Shown piece after piece: positions 1 through 8,335 of a stretch of DNA of 64,000 nucleotides (positions are counted from its first letter, which is position 1; every line of letters begins with the position of its first letter). The translations under genes and the position numbers were made by a program. The stretch lies in assembly GCF_003946545.1 (NCBI RefSeq), contig NZ_RHOA01000008.1:36267-100266 (forward strand). Reading direction: 5' to 3'. Source of the DNA: Levilactobacillus tangyuanensis. Its GTDB lineage: Bacteria > Bacillota > Bacilli > Lactobacillales > Lactobacillaceae. The notes under the pieces are model-generated. The model made no database searches. It saw only the letters and a list, made by a program, of their open reading frames with translations, and was not told the DNA's origin.

Positions 1-231
1 TTATTCCCGGGCTATACCGCAGCGGAAACCGCGGTGGTCGTGAATCAGATCTTCCAGGCCGTTAATCACCTTGAGGTGCACACAGCAGGGACGGTCATTC
101 AAGTCTCACTCTCGGTTGGCGTTTCGGCCGTTGTGGCTGAGGATCAATCGCCGATGGATCTCTTCAATCGGGTTGACCGCAACATGTATCACTCAAAACG
201 TAACGGGCGGATGCGCGTGACGATTGCTTAA
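1..231 (+). CDS. Diguanylate cyclase-type GGDEF domain protein, C-terminal fragment
   Basis: The frame is open from the first base, so the gene begins outside the window; only the last 76 residues are visible. They hold the end of a GGDEF fold: a beta strand reading VSLSVGVS, an acidic loop, then LFNRVDRNMYHSKRNGRMRV, which matches the usual 'AD.aMY.AK..GRNrv' tail. The catalytic GG[DE]EF motif itself is outside the window, so whether the protein makes c-di-GMP or is degenerate cannot be judged. A strong terminator follows directly, so it is the last gene of its transcript. Confidence 0.75.
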   Translation, partial: LFPGYTAAETAVVVNQIFQAVNHLEVHTAGTVIQVSLSVGVSAVVAEDQSPMDLFNRVDRNMYHSKRNGRMRVTIA

Positions 232-238
232 GCTTACG

Positions 239-268
239 GGCGTTCCCATGGTGGGAGCGCCTTTTTTA
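239..268 (+). terminator. Rho-independent terminator of the GGDEF gene
   Basis: GGCGTTCCC pairs with GGGAGCGCC (one G-T pair) around a short loop and is followed by a run of T. Confidence 0.85.
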
Positions 269-288
269 GTTTGCCCAAGTTGAGATCG

Positions 289-317
289 TTTACCTCAGTA
301 GGCCGGGATCGTATACT
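289..317 (+). promoter_or_regulatory. Promoter of the alpha/beta hydrolase gene
   Basis: TTTACC (289-294) and TATACT (312-317) are 17 bp apart. The site lies inside the longest open frame (TTG at 271), which argues that translation starts further down, at 346. Confidence 0.5.
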
Positions 318-345
318 TTTGCCAGGACGAATGGGGGTAAAGTGT

Positions 346-1314
346 ATGCATGTTAGCTTAAAAATGTTGGCGCCAGATCTGCGTTGGCCGGGGGTTAAAC
401 TCAGGTTGTTTGGGCGCTATGATACGCCGGCAAGGTTCCGGCAACTACAGGCGGCGATTACCCGGCAGGTTTATGGTCAGGCCCCGCAGGATCCGGCCAT
501 TGTGGGGCGCACCGTTTGGTTACCGCGGCGGGACGGCGGCCGATTACGGGTCTGCGTCTATCGGCCCCGCGAGTTAGTCGCTGGCCAGCCGGTCACAGGT
601 CTGCTGTGGTTGTACGGCGGTGGCTACGCGTTTGGCCTGCCCGAGGCGGAGTTACCGCTGATTGAAAGGTTGATTCAGACCAGTCCGACGGTCGTGGTGG
701 TTCCCGAGTATCGGCGCTCGTTCACGGCGCCCTTTCCGGCGGCGTTACACGATGCCGAGGACACCTTGACCTGGATGGCCGCGAATACGGAGGATCTGGG
801 TATCCGGTCCAACCAGCTATTTGTTGGCGGTGAGAGTTCCGGCGGCGGTTTGGCCTGTGGACTGACGGCGGTTGCCCGCGATCGGGGGACCGTGCCGATT
901 GCCTGTCAAATCCCGCTGTACCCCATGCTAGACGATCGGCGGCAGTCTGCCTCCGCCAGGGATAATGACGCGCCGGTATGGGATGCCAAATCCTCTGCTG
1001 CCGCCTGGCGCCTCTACCTGGGCGAACAATTTGGGACCGATCGGGTATCCCCATATGCGGCACCAGCCCGCCTGGCCACTTTGGCCGGTCTGCCACCGGC
1101 AATCTCGTTTGTCGGAGATGTTGAACCCTTCTATGACGAGACTCGCCACTATTTCGAACGGTTGCGAATGGCCGGGGTGGCCGCTGATCTGGCCATTTAT
1201 CCCGGGGCCTTCCATTGTTTTGACCAAATGGCCCCGGGGTCGCGGGAAGCTCAGGCGGCCATCCGTAACCTGTTGGTGGCTTATCGACGCGCAACCCAGA
1301 CCTACTTTACTTAA
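346..1314 (+). CDS. Alpha/beta hydrolase, HSL-type esterase/lipase
   Basis: The 322-residue protein has the hormone-sensitive-lipase-family signature: the oxyanion-hole loop LYGGGYAFG (residues about 92-100), the nucleophile elbow GESSGGG (about 167-173), an acid in GDVEPFYDE and the catalytic His in GAFHCFDQ near the C-terminus. Members hydrolyse small acyl esters in the cytosol; the natural substrate cannot be read from the sequence. I chose ATG 346 because GGGGGT lies 9 bp upstream and a promoter lies between it and the upstream TTG (271). The gene is monocistronic and converges on an Rrf2 gene. Confidence 0.85.
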   Translation: MHVSLKMLAPDLRWPGVKLRLFGRYDTPARFRQLQAAITRQVYGQAPQDPAIVGRTVWLPRRDGGRLRVCVYRPRELVAGQPVTGLLWLYGGGYAFGLPEAELPLIERLIQTSPTVVVVPEYRRSFTAPFPAALHDAEDTLTWMAANTEDLGIRSNQLFVGGESSGGGLACGLTAVARDRGTVPIACQIPLYPMLDDRRQSASARDNDAPVWDAKSSAAAWRLYLGEQFGTDRVSPYAAPARLATLAGLPPAISFVGDVEPFYDETRHYFERLRMAGVAADLAIYPGAFHCFDQMAPGSREAQAAIRNLLVAYRRATQTYFT

Positions 1315-1320
1315 AAATAA

Positions 1321-1354
1321 AAGGACCGCAAGCGATGAAAGGCTTGCGGTCCAC
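1321..1354 (-). terminator. Terminator of the Rrf2 regulator gene
   Basis: GGACCGCAAGC pairs with GCTTGCGGTCC; the T run is on the minus strand. Confidence 0.75.
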
Positions 1355-1359
1355 TGGTG

Positions 1360-1788
1360 TTAGTCGGCGATACGTTGTAAAAGGGTGGCGTCGTTCAAAA
1401 TATCTTGTAGCGTGATCTTAGCCATCTTGGCCTCGGCCGCCGCCTGAATTTCACTGTAGTAGTGCGTCAGGATCTGCGGCATCACGATGCCAATCGGGCA
1501 GTTGTCCGAGGTATGGTGGTCGACATTGAGCAAGGGCTGTTGCCCAGGCAAAATGGCATAGACGTCGCGCAACGTAATATCGGCGGGATCCCTGGCTAGT
1601 GCCAATTGGGTTGGGCCATGGGTGGGCGCCAAGAGTTGGCTGTGTTTCAAGTTAGCCATGATCTTCCGAATCAGACTGGGAGAGGTTTCCAGGCTACTGG
1701 CAATCTCTTGGCTGGTCATCTTCTTGCCCTTGAAGTAGGCAATGTAGACCAGCACATGAATGGTATCGCTGAATTGGGTATTAGCCAT
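1360..1788 (-). CDS. Rrf2 family transcriptional regulator
   Basis: The 142-residue protein is the typical Rrf2 size. A winged helix occupies residues 1-60: an N-terminal helix, then MTSQEIASSLETSPSLIRKI as the helix-turn-helix, and a wing. Only one Cys (in DNCPIG) is present, so an iron-sulfur cluster of the IscR/NsrR type with three Cys is not supported; it resembles the YwnA-like branch. ATG 1788 has GGAGG 9 bp upstream. It is divergent from the oxidoreductase gene at 1989, its most likely target. Confidence 0.85.
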   Translation of the reverse strand: MANTQFSDTIHVLVYIAYFKGKKMTSQEIASSLETSPSLIRKIMANLKHSQLLAPTHGPTQLALARDPADITLRDVYAILPGQQPLLNVDHHTSDNCPIGIVMPQILTHYYSEIQAAAEAKMAKITLQDILNDATLLQRIAD

Positions 1789-1900
1789 TTATGGCCGCCT
1801 CCTTTTTAATTTCTGTATCTTATTTTATAACAGTTTACTAGAAATGTCAGGCTAAATAGGTCGTTATTTCAAATTGATTGCACATTTCAGCCAATATGGA

Positions 1901-1929
1901 TTGACAAGGACGGCTAAGTGCAGTATCTT
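1901..1929 (+). promoter_or_regulatory. Promoter of the NADP-dependent oxidoreductase gene
   Basis: TTGACA (1901-1906), 17-bp spacer, TATCTT (1924-1929). Just downstream, AAGT-GT-ACTT (about 1931-1940) is a small dyad that could bind the divergent Rrf2 protein; that is inference. Confidence 0.7.
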
Positions 1930-1988
1930 AAAAGTGTACTTAAAAATAATACAAATTAAATCTAAAAACTAATCAGGGGGTCTTCATT

Positions 1989-2564
1989 ATGGCAGCAATT
2001 ACAATTTTTGGTAAAGGTAACATGGGTTCCGCAATCGGTGACGTCTTCACGCAGGGTGGCAACCAGGTTAGCTTCATTGATTCCAACGATCCCGTTGAAA
2101 ACTTGGGCGACATCGTGGTTTTGGCCGTTCCATTCAACGCGGCTTTAAGCATTGCTAAGGCTAACAAGGCGGCTTTGGCCGGCAAGGTTGTTGTGGACAT
2201 TACCAACCCCTTGAACTTTGAAACTTGGGATGAATTAGTTGTTCCAGCCGACAGTTCAGCAGCTGCCGAAATTGCCGCAATCTTACCAGATTCCAAGGTT
2301 GTGAAGGGCTTCAACACGACCTTCGCCGCAACGTTACAAAGCCGCAAGGTTAGCGATGATGTGCAAACGACGGTGATGGCTGCCGGCGATGACGCCGCTG
2401 CTAAGGAACAATTGGCTGCTGCCTTAACTGACAGTGGTGTGGCCTTTGTCGATGCCGGTTCATTGAAGCGGGCCCGCGAACTGGAAAGCTTCGGCTTCTT
2501 GCAAATGACCCTAGCCGCCAACGAAAAGATTGGCTGGACCGGTGGTTTCGGTGTCCTGAAGTAA
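1989..2564 (+). CDS. NADPH-dependent F420 reductase-like oxidoreductase (Rossmann fold)
   Basis: The 191-residue protein opens with ITIFGKGNMGSAIGDVF, the dinucleotide-binding GxGxMG loop of the F420H2:NADP oxidoreductase / NAD-binding_2 family. The remainder has the family pattern DIVVLAVPF, VVDITNPL and VVKGFNTTFA. Lactobacilli lack F420, so the partner is probably another NAD(P)H-dependent substrate; function is unknown. ATG 1989 follows an AGGGGG site. The Rrf2 regulator is divergent, suggesting a stress-inducible reductase. Confidence 0.8.
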   Translation: MAAITIFGKGNMGSAIGDVFTQGGNQVSFIDSNDPVENLGDIVVLAVPFNAALSIAKANKAALAGKVVVDITNPLNFETWDELVVPADSSAAAEIAAILPDSKVVKGFNTTFAATLQSRKVSDDVQTTVMAAGDDAAAKEQLAAALTDSGVAFVDAGSLKRARELESFGFLQMTLAANEKIGWTGGFGVLK

Positions 2565-2583
2565 ACCATTTAAAATTAATCAT

Positions 2584-2622
2584 AAAAAACTCGGTTAGTC
2601 GTTGGAATGGCCGAGTTTTTTT
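2584..2622 (+). terminator. Terminator of the oxidoreductase gene
   Basis: AAAAACTCGG pairs with CCGAGTTTTT, followed by T residues. Confidence 0.8.
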
Positions 2623-2630
2623 GCGCGACT

Positions 2631-2667
2631 AAAAAGGACGGCGCCGACAACCATGTCGAAACCGTCC
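2631..2667 (-). terminator. Terminator of the alcohol dehydrogenase gene
   Basis: GGACGG (2636-2641) pairs with CCGTCC (2662-2667); the T run is on the minus strand. Confidence 0.65.
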
Positions 2668-2682
2668 TTAGTTAATGATCAA

Positions 2683-3723
2683 TTAATCGATAACCACCAA
2701 TGACTTGATAGCTTCACGCTTCGTCATGGCTTGGTAAGCATCGTCGATATCATTCAGGGCGAAGGACTTGGTGAAGACCTTGCCTGGATGAATGGCACCG
2801 TCTAAGACAGCCTTCAACAAGACACTCTTGTCGTAGGTCGTAACGGAGGCGGGGCCACCGGCGATGATCGTGTTGGTGTAGAAGGAAGTGGTCATGTCCA
2901 CCTTTGGTTCATGAGGCAGGCCAACCCGGCCGACGATGGCACCGGGACGGGCAACCTTCATGGCCGTGTCATTGGACAATTCAGTCCCAACACATTCTAG
3001 GACGGCATCGGCACCGGCATTGTTGGTCAAGGCCATGACCTTGGCAACGGCATCGTCACCACGGTCGGCAACGATATCGGTCGCACCGAATTCGAGGGCC
3101 AGGTTTTGGCGATCTTCATGACGACTCATGGCAATGATCCGCTTAGCCCCACGCATTTGGGCAGCGATAACCCCACAGAGACCAACGGCACCGTCGCCAA
3201 CAACGACGACCGTGTCGCCCGTCTTAACGTTGGCAACGCGAGCGGCGTGGTAACCGGTAGCCATGACATCGGCAAGGCTCAATAGAGAGTCCAACATGTC
3301 TTCGCTGTAATCGGCTGGCTTGCCAGGAATCTTAACCAAAGCCCATTCGCCGTGTTGGAAGCGAATGTATTCGGCTTGGACACCGGCACTGAAGTTATCC
3401 GTGTGGTTTTGGCAGGCACCATCAAAGCCGGCCCGGCAGGCGGCACAGTGGCCACAGCCATGGGTGAATGGTGCGATGACAAAGTCGCCAGGAACGACCG
3501 TGGTGATGGCACTCCCAACCTCTTCGACGATCCCGATGGCTTCGTGACCGGAGTTGACGGAGTGCTTGTCCTTGTCCTCGAGGCCGCGGTAGGCCCACAG
3601 GTCGGACCCACAGACACAGGTCCGAACAACATGAATAATCACATCGTCGTCGGCTTGAATCTTAGGCTTGTCGACGTCCTCGATGTTAACTTTTCCAGGT
3701 TCCATAAAAACAGTGGCTTTCAT
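2683..3723 (-). CDS. Zinc-dependent alcohol dehydrogenase (MDR superfamily)
   Basis: The 346-residue protein has medium-chain dehydrogenase architecture. Catalytic zinc ligands are visible in TCVCGSDLW (residues about 35-43) and GHEAIGIVEEVG (about 60-71). A four-Cys structural zinc lobe is at CGHCAACRAGFDGAC (about 90-104), and the Rossmann motif is in VVGDGAVGLCGV (about 175). Such enzymes interconvert alcohols and aldehydes or ketones with NAD(P)H. RBS AAGGAGG precedes ATG 3723. It may share aldehyde metabolism with the aldo/keto reductases next door, but it is transcribed separately. Confidence 0.88.
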   Translation of the reverse strand: MKATVFMEPGKVNIEDVDKPKIQADDDVIIHVVRTCVCGSDLWAYRGLEDKDKHSVNSGHEAIGIVEEVGSAITTVVPGDFVIAPFTHGCGHCAACRAGFDGACQNHTDNFSAGVQAEYIRFQHGEWALVKIPGKPADYSEDMLDSLLSLADVMATGYHAARVANVKTGDTVVVVGDGAVGLCGVIAAQMRGAKRIIAMSRHEDRQNLALEFGATDIVADRGDDAVAKVMALTNNAGADAVLECVGTELSNDTAMKVARPGAIVGRVGLPHEPKVDMTTSFYTNTIIAGGPASVTTYDKSVLLKAVLDGAIHPGKVFTKSFALNDIDDAYQAMTKREAIKSLVVID

Positions 3724-3786
3724 ATTGTTACCTCCTTAACATTCTAAGTGAATTTTAGGCGTTTCGAGAAGGGTTGTAAAGTGACC

Positions 3787-4668
3787 TTACTTATGTGAAC
3801 TGGATTTGGGCCAGGCCGCCTCGAGTTGGTGAATTAATGGCAGGACGCGTTCCCGGTCCTCATGCAAGTAGGTGGCGTAGGTCTGCATGTGGGCGGCGTC
3901 ATCGCTGATAGGGATTGGCAGGCGACTATCATCGGTGTCCACCGGACTCAGGGCCGGATCGAGTGGCGAAAGATTCGTGCTAAAGTACGGGAAGTCAGAG
4001 AATTTTGAGATTTCCAGGAAGGCATCGCGTTCCTTTTGATAGAAGAACTTAGCGTTGGGAATGGCCGACTGAATGATGGCGCGCCAGGGACCGATATCGT
4101 TGAGCACCAAGAAACGGAGGTCCTTCAGCTCCGCAAAGGTGACGCTGGCCTGGTTGGCGACCATCATGAATTTGTTGAGATGGACGATTAGGTTTTCGGT
4201 ACCCAGATAGTGGCTGTCGAGGCCGGGCGCCGTGGCCGGTTCTGGGCCTAAGATCAGTGAGTAGTCGTGGGTGGTTAGCCGCGTTTCCCAATCTGTCGTC
4301 GCCAGTTGCTGCGGATCGAGGACAACATTGTCGGGAATGGCGAGGGCCTTGAATAGGATGAAGGGGCCGGGGATCGTGCTCCCCACCTTCAGTTGTTGCC
4401 GGTGGCGGTCGAACTGCCGAATGCGATCAACCGCGGCGTGATTGGCTTCGAGTAGGGTGGCCGCTTCCCGGGCGGCCAATTCACCGGTGGCCGTTAGCGA
4501 CAGGCGATTGGGTTGGCGGTCGAAGAGGCGAACGCCGAGATCGGCTTCCAGTTTTTGCATACCACGGGTTACCGTGGGTTGGGTCACATTTAGACTTTCC
4601 GCGGTCTTGGCGAGGGTCCCCGTTTGCGCGAAGGTCACCAGTTCCGTGAGTAAGTAATTATCGAGCAT
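3787..4668 (-). CDS. LysR family transcriptional regulator
   Basis: The 293-residue protein has an N-terminal helix-turn-helix (residues about 15-40, TLAKTAESLNVTQPTVTRGMQKLE) and a periplasmic-binding-like effector domain. ATG 4668 has AAGGAG 7 bp upstream; an upstream ATG at 4707 would put the operator palindrome inside the coding region, so I rejected it. It diverges from two aldo/keto reductase genes over a perfect inverted repeat and probably controls them in response to an unknown metabolite. Confidence 0.88.
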   Translation of the reverse strand: MLDNYLLTELVTFAQTGTLAKTAESLNVTQPTVTRGMQKLEADLGVRLFDRQPNRLSLTATGELAAREAATLLEANHAAVDRIRQFDRHRQQLKVGSTIPGPFILFKALAIPDNVVLDPQQLATTDWETRLTTHDYSLILGPEPATAPGLDSHYLGTENLIVHLNKFMMVANQASVTFAELKDLRFLVLNDIGPWRAIIQSAIPNAKFFYQKERDAFLEISKFSDFPYFSTNLSPLDPALSPVDTDDSRLPIPISDDAAHMQTYATYLHEDRERVLPLIHQLEAAWPKSSSHK

Positions 4669-4680
4669 GGTCTCACTCCT

Positions 4681-4703
4681 TAGTATACGATGATCGTATA
4701 CTA
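4681..4703. promoter_or_regulatory. Perfect 23-bp operator palindrome between LysR and aldo/keto reductase genes
   Basis: TAGTATACGA, a 3-bp centre and TCGTATACTA form a perfect dyad. It overlaps the probable minus-strand -10 (TAGTAT, 4698-4703, 18 bp from TTGAAA at 4722-4727) and lies just before the LysR ribosome binding site, as expected for autorepression. Confidence 0.7.
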
Positions 4704-4720
4704 GCATGTTTAACTAGTAA

Positions 4721-4749
4721 TTTTCAAATGGTTGGACTGCTTGTATAGT
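4721..4749 (+). promoter_or_regulatory. Promoter of the aldo/keto reductase operon
   Basis: TTTTCA (4721-4726) and TATAGT (4744-4749), 17 bp apart. The -35 lies about 18 bp from the LysR palindrome. Confidence 0.45.
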
Positions 4750-4784
4750 GAGGACATTGAGGATTTACGGAAAGGATGACGGAA

Positions 4785-5660
4785 TTGACAAGTATTCCAA
4801 CGATTACATTAAATAACGGGGTCGCCATGCCCCAATTAGGCTTCGGGGTCTTCCAAGTCCCCGACTTAGACGACTGTGAGGCCGCTGTCTTGGCAGCACT
4901 AAAGGCGGGGTACCGGTTACTCGATACCGCGACGGCCTATCAAAATGAAGCAGCGGTTGGCCGGGCCATTAAAAAGAGTGGCATTCCCCGGGAAGAGATC
5001 TTTGTGACGTCCAAGCTGTGGGTCTCGGACTTTACCTACGAGCGGGCCCAACGCGGCATTGAAGCCTCACTCGACCGGTTAGGCTTGGATTATTTGGATC
5101 TGTACCTGCTGCACCAACCCTATGGCGACACGATGGGGGCTTGGCGGGCGTTGGAAGAGGCCTACCATGCCGGTAAGATTCGGGCGATTGGGGTGTCGAA
5201 CTTCTACGCCGACCAGCTGAAGAACTTGGAATTGACCATGACGGTTAAACCCGTTTTGAATCAGATTGAAGTGAACCCTTGGTACCAACAGTCCCAGGAA
5301 GTCGCGTTTAACCAAAGTGAGGATGTTCGGGTGGAAGCCTGGGCGCCGTTCGCCGAGGGCAAGAATCATCTATTTACCAACGCGACGATTAAAGAGATTG
5401 CGGCGGCCCATGGCAAGTCTACCGGTCAGGTGATCCTACGCTGGTTGCTTCAACGCGGGATTACCGTAATTCCTAAGTCGGTGCATGCCGACCGTATTGC
5501 CGAGAATATGGCAGTCTTCGACTTCGAACTAACAGACGCCGAGATGACGACCATCGCCGGGTTAGACACCGGCGTTAGCCAATTCTTCGACCACCGCGAC
5601 CCCGTCACAATTGAACAAATCTTTGGCTCAAGCCTTAAACAATTGAAGGAGGACCTTTAA
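4785..5660 (+). CDS. Aldo/keto reductase (first of tandem pair)
   Basis: This (beta/alpha)8 NADPH-dependent reductase of carbonyl compounds has about 291 residues. Visible are GFGVFQV at the N-terminus, the catalytic Asp and Tyr in LLDTATAYQNE, the catalytic Lys in VTSKLW, the catalytic His in YLLHQPYGD, and the cofactor-site IPKSVHADRI near residue 230. Start choice: ATG 4776 has its AAAGG directly adjacent. TTG 4785 sits 8 bp from AAGGA and gives an N-terminus that aligns without gaps to the next gene, so I prefer TTG. The second reductase follows after one base. Confidence 0.88.
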   Translation: MTSIPTITLNNGVAMPQLGFGVFQVPDLDDCEAAVLAALKAGYRLLDTATAYQNEAAVGRAIKKSGIPREEIFVTSKLWVSDFTYERAQRGIEASLDRLGLDYLDLYLLHQPYGDTMGAWRALEEAYHAGKIRAIGVSNFYADQLKNLELTMTVKPVLNQIEVNPWYQQSQEVAFNQSEDVRVEAWAPFAEGKNHLFTNATIKEIAAAHGKSTGQVILRWLLQRGITVIPKSVHADRIAENMAVFDFELTDAEMTTIAGLDTGVSQFFDHRDPVTIEQIFGSSLKQLKEDL

Positions 5661-5661
5661 C

Positions 5662-6525
5662 ATGACGAACACACCAACGATGACCTTAAATGATGGCAAC
5701 CGGATTCCAGCCATTGGCTTTGGGACGTTTCAAATTCCCAGCGACGGCAGTACCTATCAGGCGGTGACCGAGGCACTTAAGCTCGGCTATCGCCACATCG
5801 ATACCGCGGTGGCCTACTTCAATGAGGCTGAAGTTGGTCGGGCCATCAAGGATAGTGGCATCGACCGGGATCAAATTTGGGTCACCAGCAAGCTTTGGCT
5901 CCAGGACTTCGGCTTCGATGCCGCCACCAAGGCGATTGACTTGTCGCTGAAGAAATTAGGCCTGGATTATATCGACCTTTACCTGATTCATCAACCCTAT
6001 GGGGATGTTCCCGGGGCTTGGCGGGCCATGGAGGCCGCGCAAAAGGCCGGCAAGCTTCGGTCGATTGGGGTCTCCAACATGACGCCAAAGATTTGGAACC
6101 ACTTTGTTCCCGAGTTTGCCACGATGCCCGCGGTTAACCAGGTGGAATTCAACCCGTACTTCCAACAAAGGCCCTTACGCGAGATTTTGGATAAGCATGG
6201 CGTCACCCTTGAGGCGTGGGCACCGCTGGGACAGGGTAACCAGGACCTCATGACCGATCCCGTCATCACGGCCTTGGCCGAGAAATATGGCAAGAACGTG
6301 GGCCAAATCATGCTGAGATTCGAAAATCAATTGGGGGTCGTGGTCTTTCCTAAGTCGGTGCATGTCAACCGGATTAAGAGCAACCGTGACATCTTTGACT
6401 TCGAATTGACGCCGGCCGACATGGCCGCCATGGAAGCCCTCGACAAGGGCAAGGGCAGTCATGATCCCGACGCTCCCGGTGTCGCAGAACAGTTAGCAGT
6501 CTATGATGTGCATGCCGATGACTAG
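5662..6525 (+). CDS. Aldo/keto reductase (second of tandem pair)
   Basis: The 287-residue protein is a paralogue of the preceding gene: HIDTAVAYFNE, VTSKLWLQDF, YLIHQPYGD and FPKSVHVNRI carry the same catalytic tetrad and cofactor contacts. Its ribosome binding site, GGAGG, lies inside the last codons of the first gene and the start follows that stop by one base, so the two are translationally linked. The pair likely reduces 2-ketoaldehydes, aldehydes or diketones with NADPH; the substrate is not deducible. Expression is probably set by the divergent LysR protein. Confidence 0.88.
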   Translation: MTNTPTMTLNDGNRIPAIGFGTFQIPSDGSTYQAVTEALKLGYRHIDTAVAYFNEAEVGRAIKDSGIDRDQIWVTSKLWLQDFGFDAATKAIDLSLKKLGLDYIDLYLIHQPYGDVPGAWRAMEAAQKAGKLRSIGVSNMTPKIWNHFVPEFATMPAVNQVEFNPYFQQRPLREILDKHGVTLEAWAPLGQGNQDLMTDPVITALAEKYGKNVGQIMLRFENQLGVVVFPKSVHVNRIKSNRDIFDFELTPADMAAMEALDKGKGSHDPDAPGVAEQLAVYDVHADD

Positions 6526-6560
6526 GGTCAACTGACGAATTAGGCCATTATTGCGCCATG

Positions 6561-6605
6561 AAAAGGTCCGCCATCCAGATCAAATGGATGGTGGACCTTT
6601 TATTT
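6561..6605 (+). terminator. Terminator of the aldo/keto reductase operon
   Basis: AAAAGGTCC-CCATCCA pairs with TGGATGG-GGACCTTTT, followed by T-rich sequence. Confidence 0.85.
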
Positions 6606-6627
6606 TCCCCTGATGACGCTCGCGATT

Positions 6628-6636
6628 TGCTATAAT
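6628..6636 (+). promoter_or_regulatory. Extended -10 promoter of the AbrB/DUF998-like gene
   Basis: TGCTATAAT is an extended -10 with a weak -35. It overlaps the longest-frame ATG (6635), which supports the downstream start at 6671. Confidence 0.55.
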
Positions 6637-6670
6637 GGCTTTAATAGTTCGGACGAAAGTGGAGGAGCAA

Positions 6671-7852
6671 ATGGCAAAAAAAGATTTTCATTTATCAATT
6701 CCGAAGGAGGTTGCGGAACAGCTACAGCTCAAGGACGAGACGCCAGTTAAACTGATCGTGAAGAAGGATCGGCTGGTGGTCCAGTTCGAAGAGTCATCCA
6801 GGCAACGAATCTTTCAAAATGGGGTAATCGGCTGGCCGTTATTGACGGCAGTCCTGGTTAGCCTGGGTTATTATATTTCTTTTGTCGTTCAAAATATTCA
6901 CTCAATTAAGTTTAGCGGGGACTACTCGTTGGCAACGGGGATCATTGTGCTAGGGGTCATTATGGGCACCTTGTTGTTTGCCGGGTTCTTCATTTGGGAC
7001 CGGAATAATCCCCAAAACCACTTCACCAAGAATATCTATTGGCGAAACTTTCCGGTGATCGTGTTGTCGTTTGCCCTGATTCTGGCGCTGGTGTTGGTCG
7101 GCAGCATGTGGTTGTTTGGCCTCCTGTTCAAGGGGGTGGTGTTCGACCGGTTCACGGCCAGCATCATCTTCTTCGTGTTCGGCGTGTTGGGTAATTTGGC
7201 CATGGTGTACTTTGCCCTGGTGGTGGACGCGGGCGTGCTGTCGACGGTCCTCACGCTGGTGATTATCAGCGGGGTGGTCATCTCGATGGCCGTGAATAAT
7301 CAGAAGTATTGGTGGCAGCATAACCTGAGCTTTCTGGGAACCAGTAATGCCTCCAGTGGCTGGCAATTCAACGCCACGCTGATCTTCTCGGCATTGCTGA
7401 TGGTCGCCCTGATTGATTACCTCTTCGTGAGTTTAAATGAGTTCTTTGCGGGCTCGCGACGGTTAATCCTGTTGCGAATCCTTCTAACTTTAACGGCGGT
7501 TAATCTGGGATTGGTCGGAGTTTTTCCGAATAATGCGGCGTCCCATGACCTGCATGACCAGGTGGCGAGTTTTCTCGTCTTCTTCATCATTGCCCTAGTG
7601 GTGGGCGTGCGTTGGCTGTTGCCGGCGGTGACCACGGACTTTTTGGTCTTGTCATATGGCGTCGGCATGACGCTGGTGGTGGCCGAATTGCTGTTCCGAG
7701 TGCTGGGCTATCTGTCACTGACCGCATTTGAAATGATTGCGTTTCTACTGGCCTTTGGCTGGTTACTGATGCTGTTCGACCGAATCGAGGCCTTGATTAA
7801 CAATGGGGCAGAGGGCACCATCGCCCTGATGGATATGGATGAGAAGGATTAG
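6671..7852 (+). CDS. Membrane protein with N-terminal AbrB/MazE-like domain and DUF998-like region
   Basis: The 393-residue protein starts with about 45 residues resembling a SpoVT/AbrB (MazE) swapped-hairpin fold (KDFHLSIPKEVAEQLQLKD...VKLIVKKDRLVV). About ten hydrophobic helices follow. The loop KYWWQHNLSFLGTS is typical of DUF998 membrane proteins. ATG 6671 has GGAGGAG 5 bp upstream. The AbrB-like part could be a small beta sensor or multimerisation module rather than a DNA binder, because it is tethered to the membrane. No function is known. It is monocistronic. Confidence 0.7.
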   Translation: MAKKDFHLSIPKEVAEQLQLKDETPVKLIVKKDRLVVQFEESSRQRIFQNGVIGWPLLTAVLVSLGYYISFVVQNIHSIKFSGDYSLATGIIVLGVIMGTLLFAGFFIWDRNNPQNHFTKNIYWRNFPVIVLSFALILALVLVGSMWLFGLLFKGVVFDRFTASIIFFVFGVLGNLAMVYFALVVDAGVLSTVLTLVIISGVVISMAVNNQKYWWQHNLSFLGTSNASSGWQFNATLIFSALLMVALIDYLFVSLNEFFAGSRRLILLRILLTLTAVNLGLVGVFPNNAASHDLHDQVASFLVFFIIALVVGVRWLLPAVTTDFLVLSYGVGMTLVVAELLFRVLGYLSLTAFEMIAFLLAFGWLLMLFDRIEALINNGAEGTIALMDMDEKD

Positions 7853-7912
7853 ATAAAGTTTGTGAGATTTAAAAAGGTTCTCTGTCAACGCGGGTTGATG
7901 GTGGGACTTTGC

Positions 7913-7948
7913 GGAGGCCATTCACTTTCGAGTGGGGCCTCTTTTTTT
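7913..7948 (+). terminator. Terminator of the AbrB/DUF998-like gene
   Basis: GAGGCC pairs with GGCCTC across a loop that itself folds (CACTTTCGAGTG), then a run of T. Confidence 0.8.
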
Positions 7949-8335
7949 GAGTCTTTAGGTTGAATTTGTTTGGCGTTTTTTTGAAAGTTGGGGTGCTGGG
8001 CAATTGTCGCCATTTGGCGGTTAACGTTCGTTCTTTTAGTAATGGTTGTGACTGCCGATAAAGGGTTTAAATAGTGCACAATTGATGACAAAATCAGCTT
8101 GATTTGGCAGAAAATTTAACGGGCCTATTTAAAAATATTTTTATAAAGAATCCCAATATGACGGCGTTATTAGACGATCAAAGAAACATTTATGCGCCAC
8201 AAAGTTTCACGTCATTGATTACTTCTCACAACCTGACTATAATGGATAGTAAATAAAGCTTATAGAACGATATGCGGAATAAGCTTGGTATCAAATTATC
8301 TGATTTTTGGTCATAGTTAATGAGGGGGACCAATC
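7949..8335 (+). promoter_or_regulatory. Promoter and long leader of the 1042-aa surface protein
   Basis: A near-consensus promoter, TTGATT (8215-8220) and TATAAT (8238-8243) with a 17-bp spacer, gives a leader of about 85 nt. An 8-bp inverted repeat, AAGCTTAT (8256-8263) and ATAAGCTT (8279-8286), lies in the leader. The first 260 bp of this stretch are AT-rich, and I see no gene in them. Confidence 0.7.
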
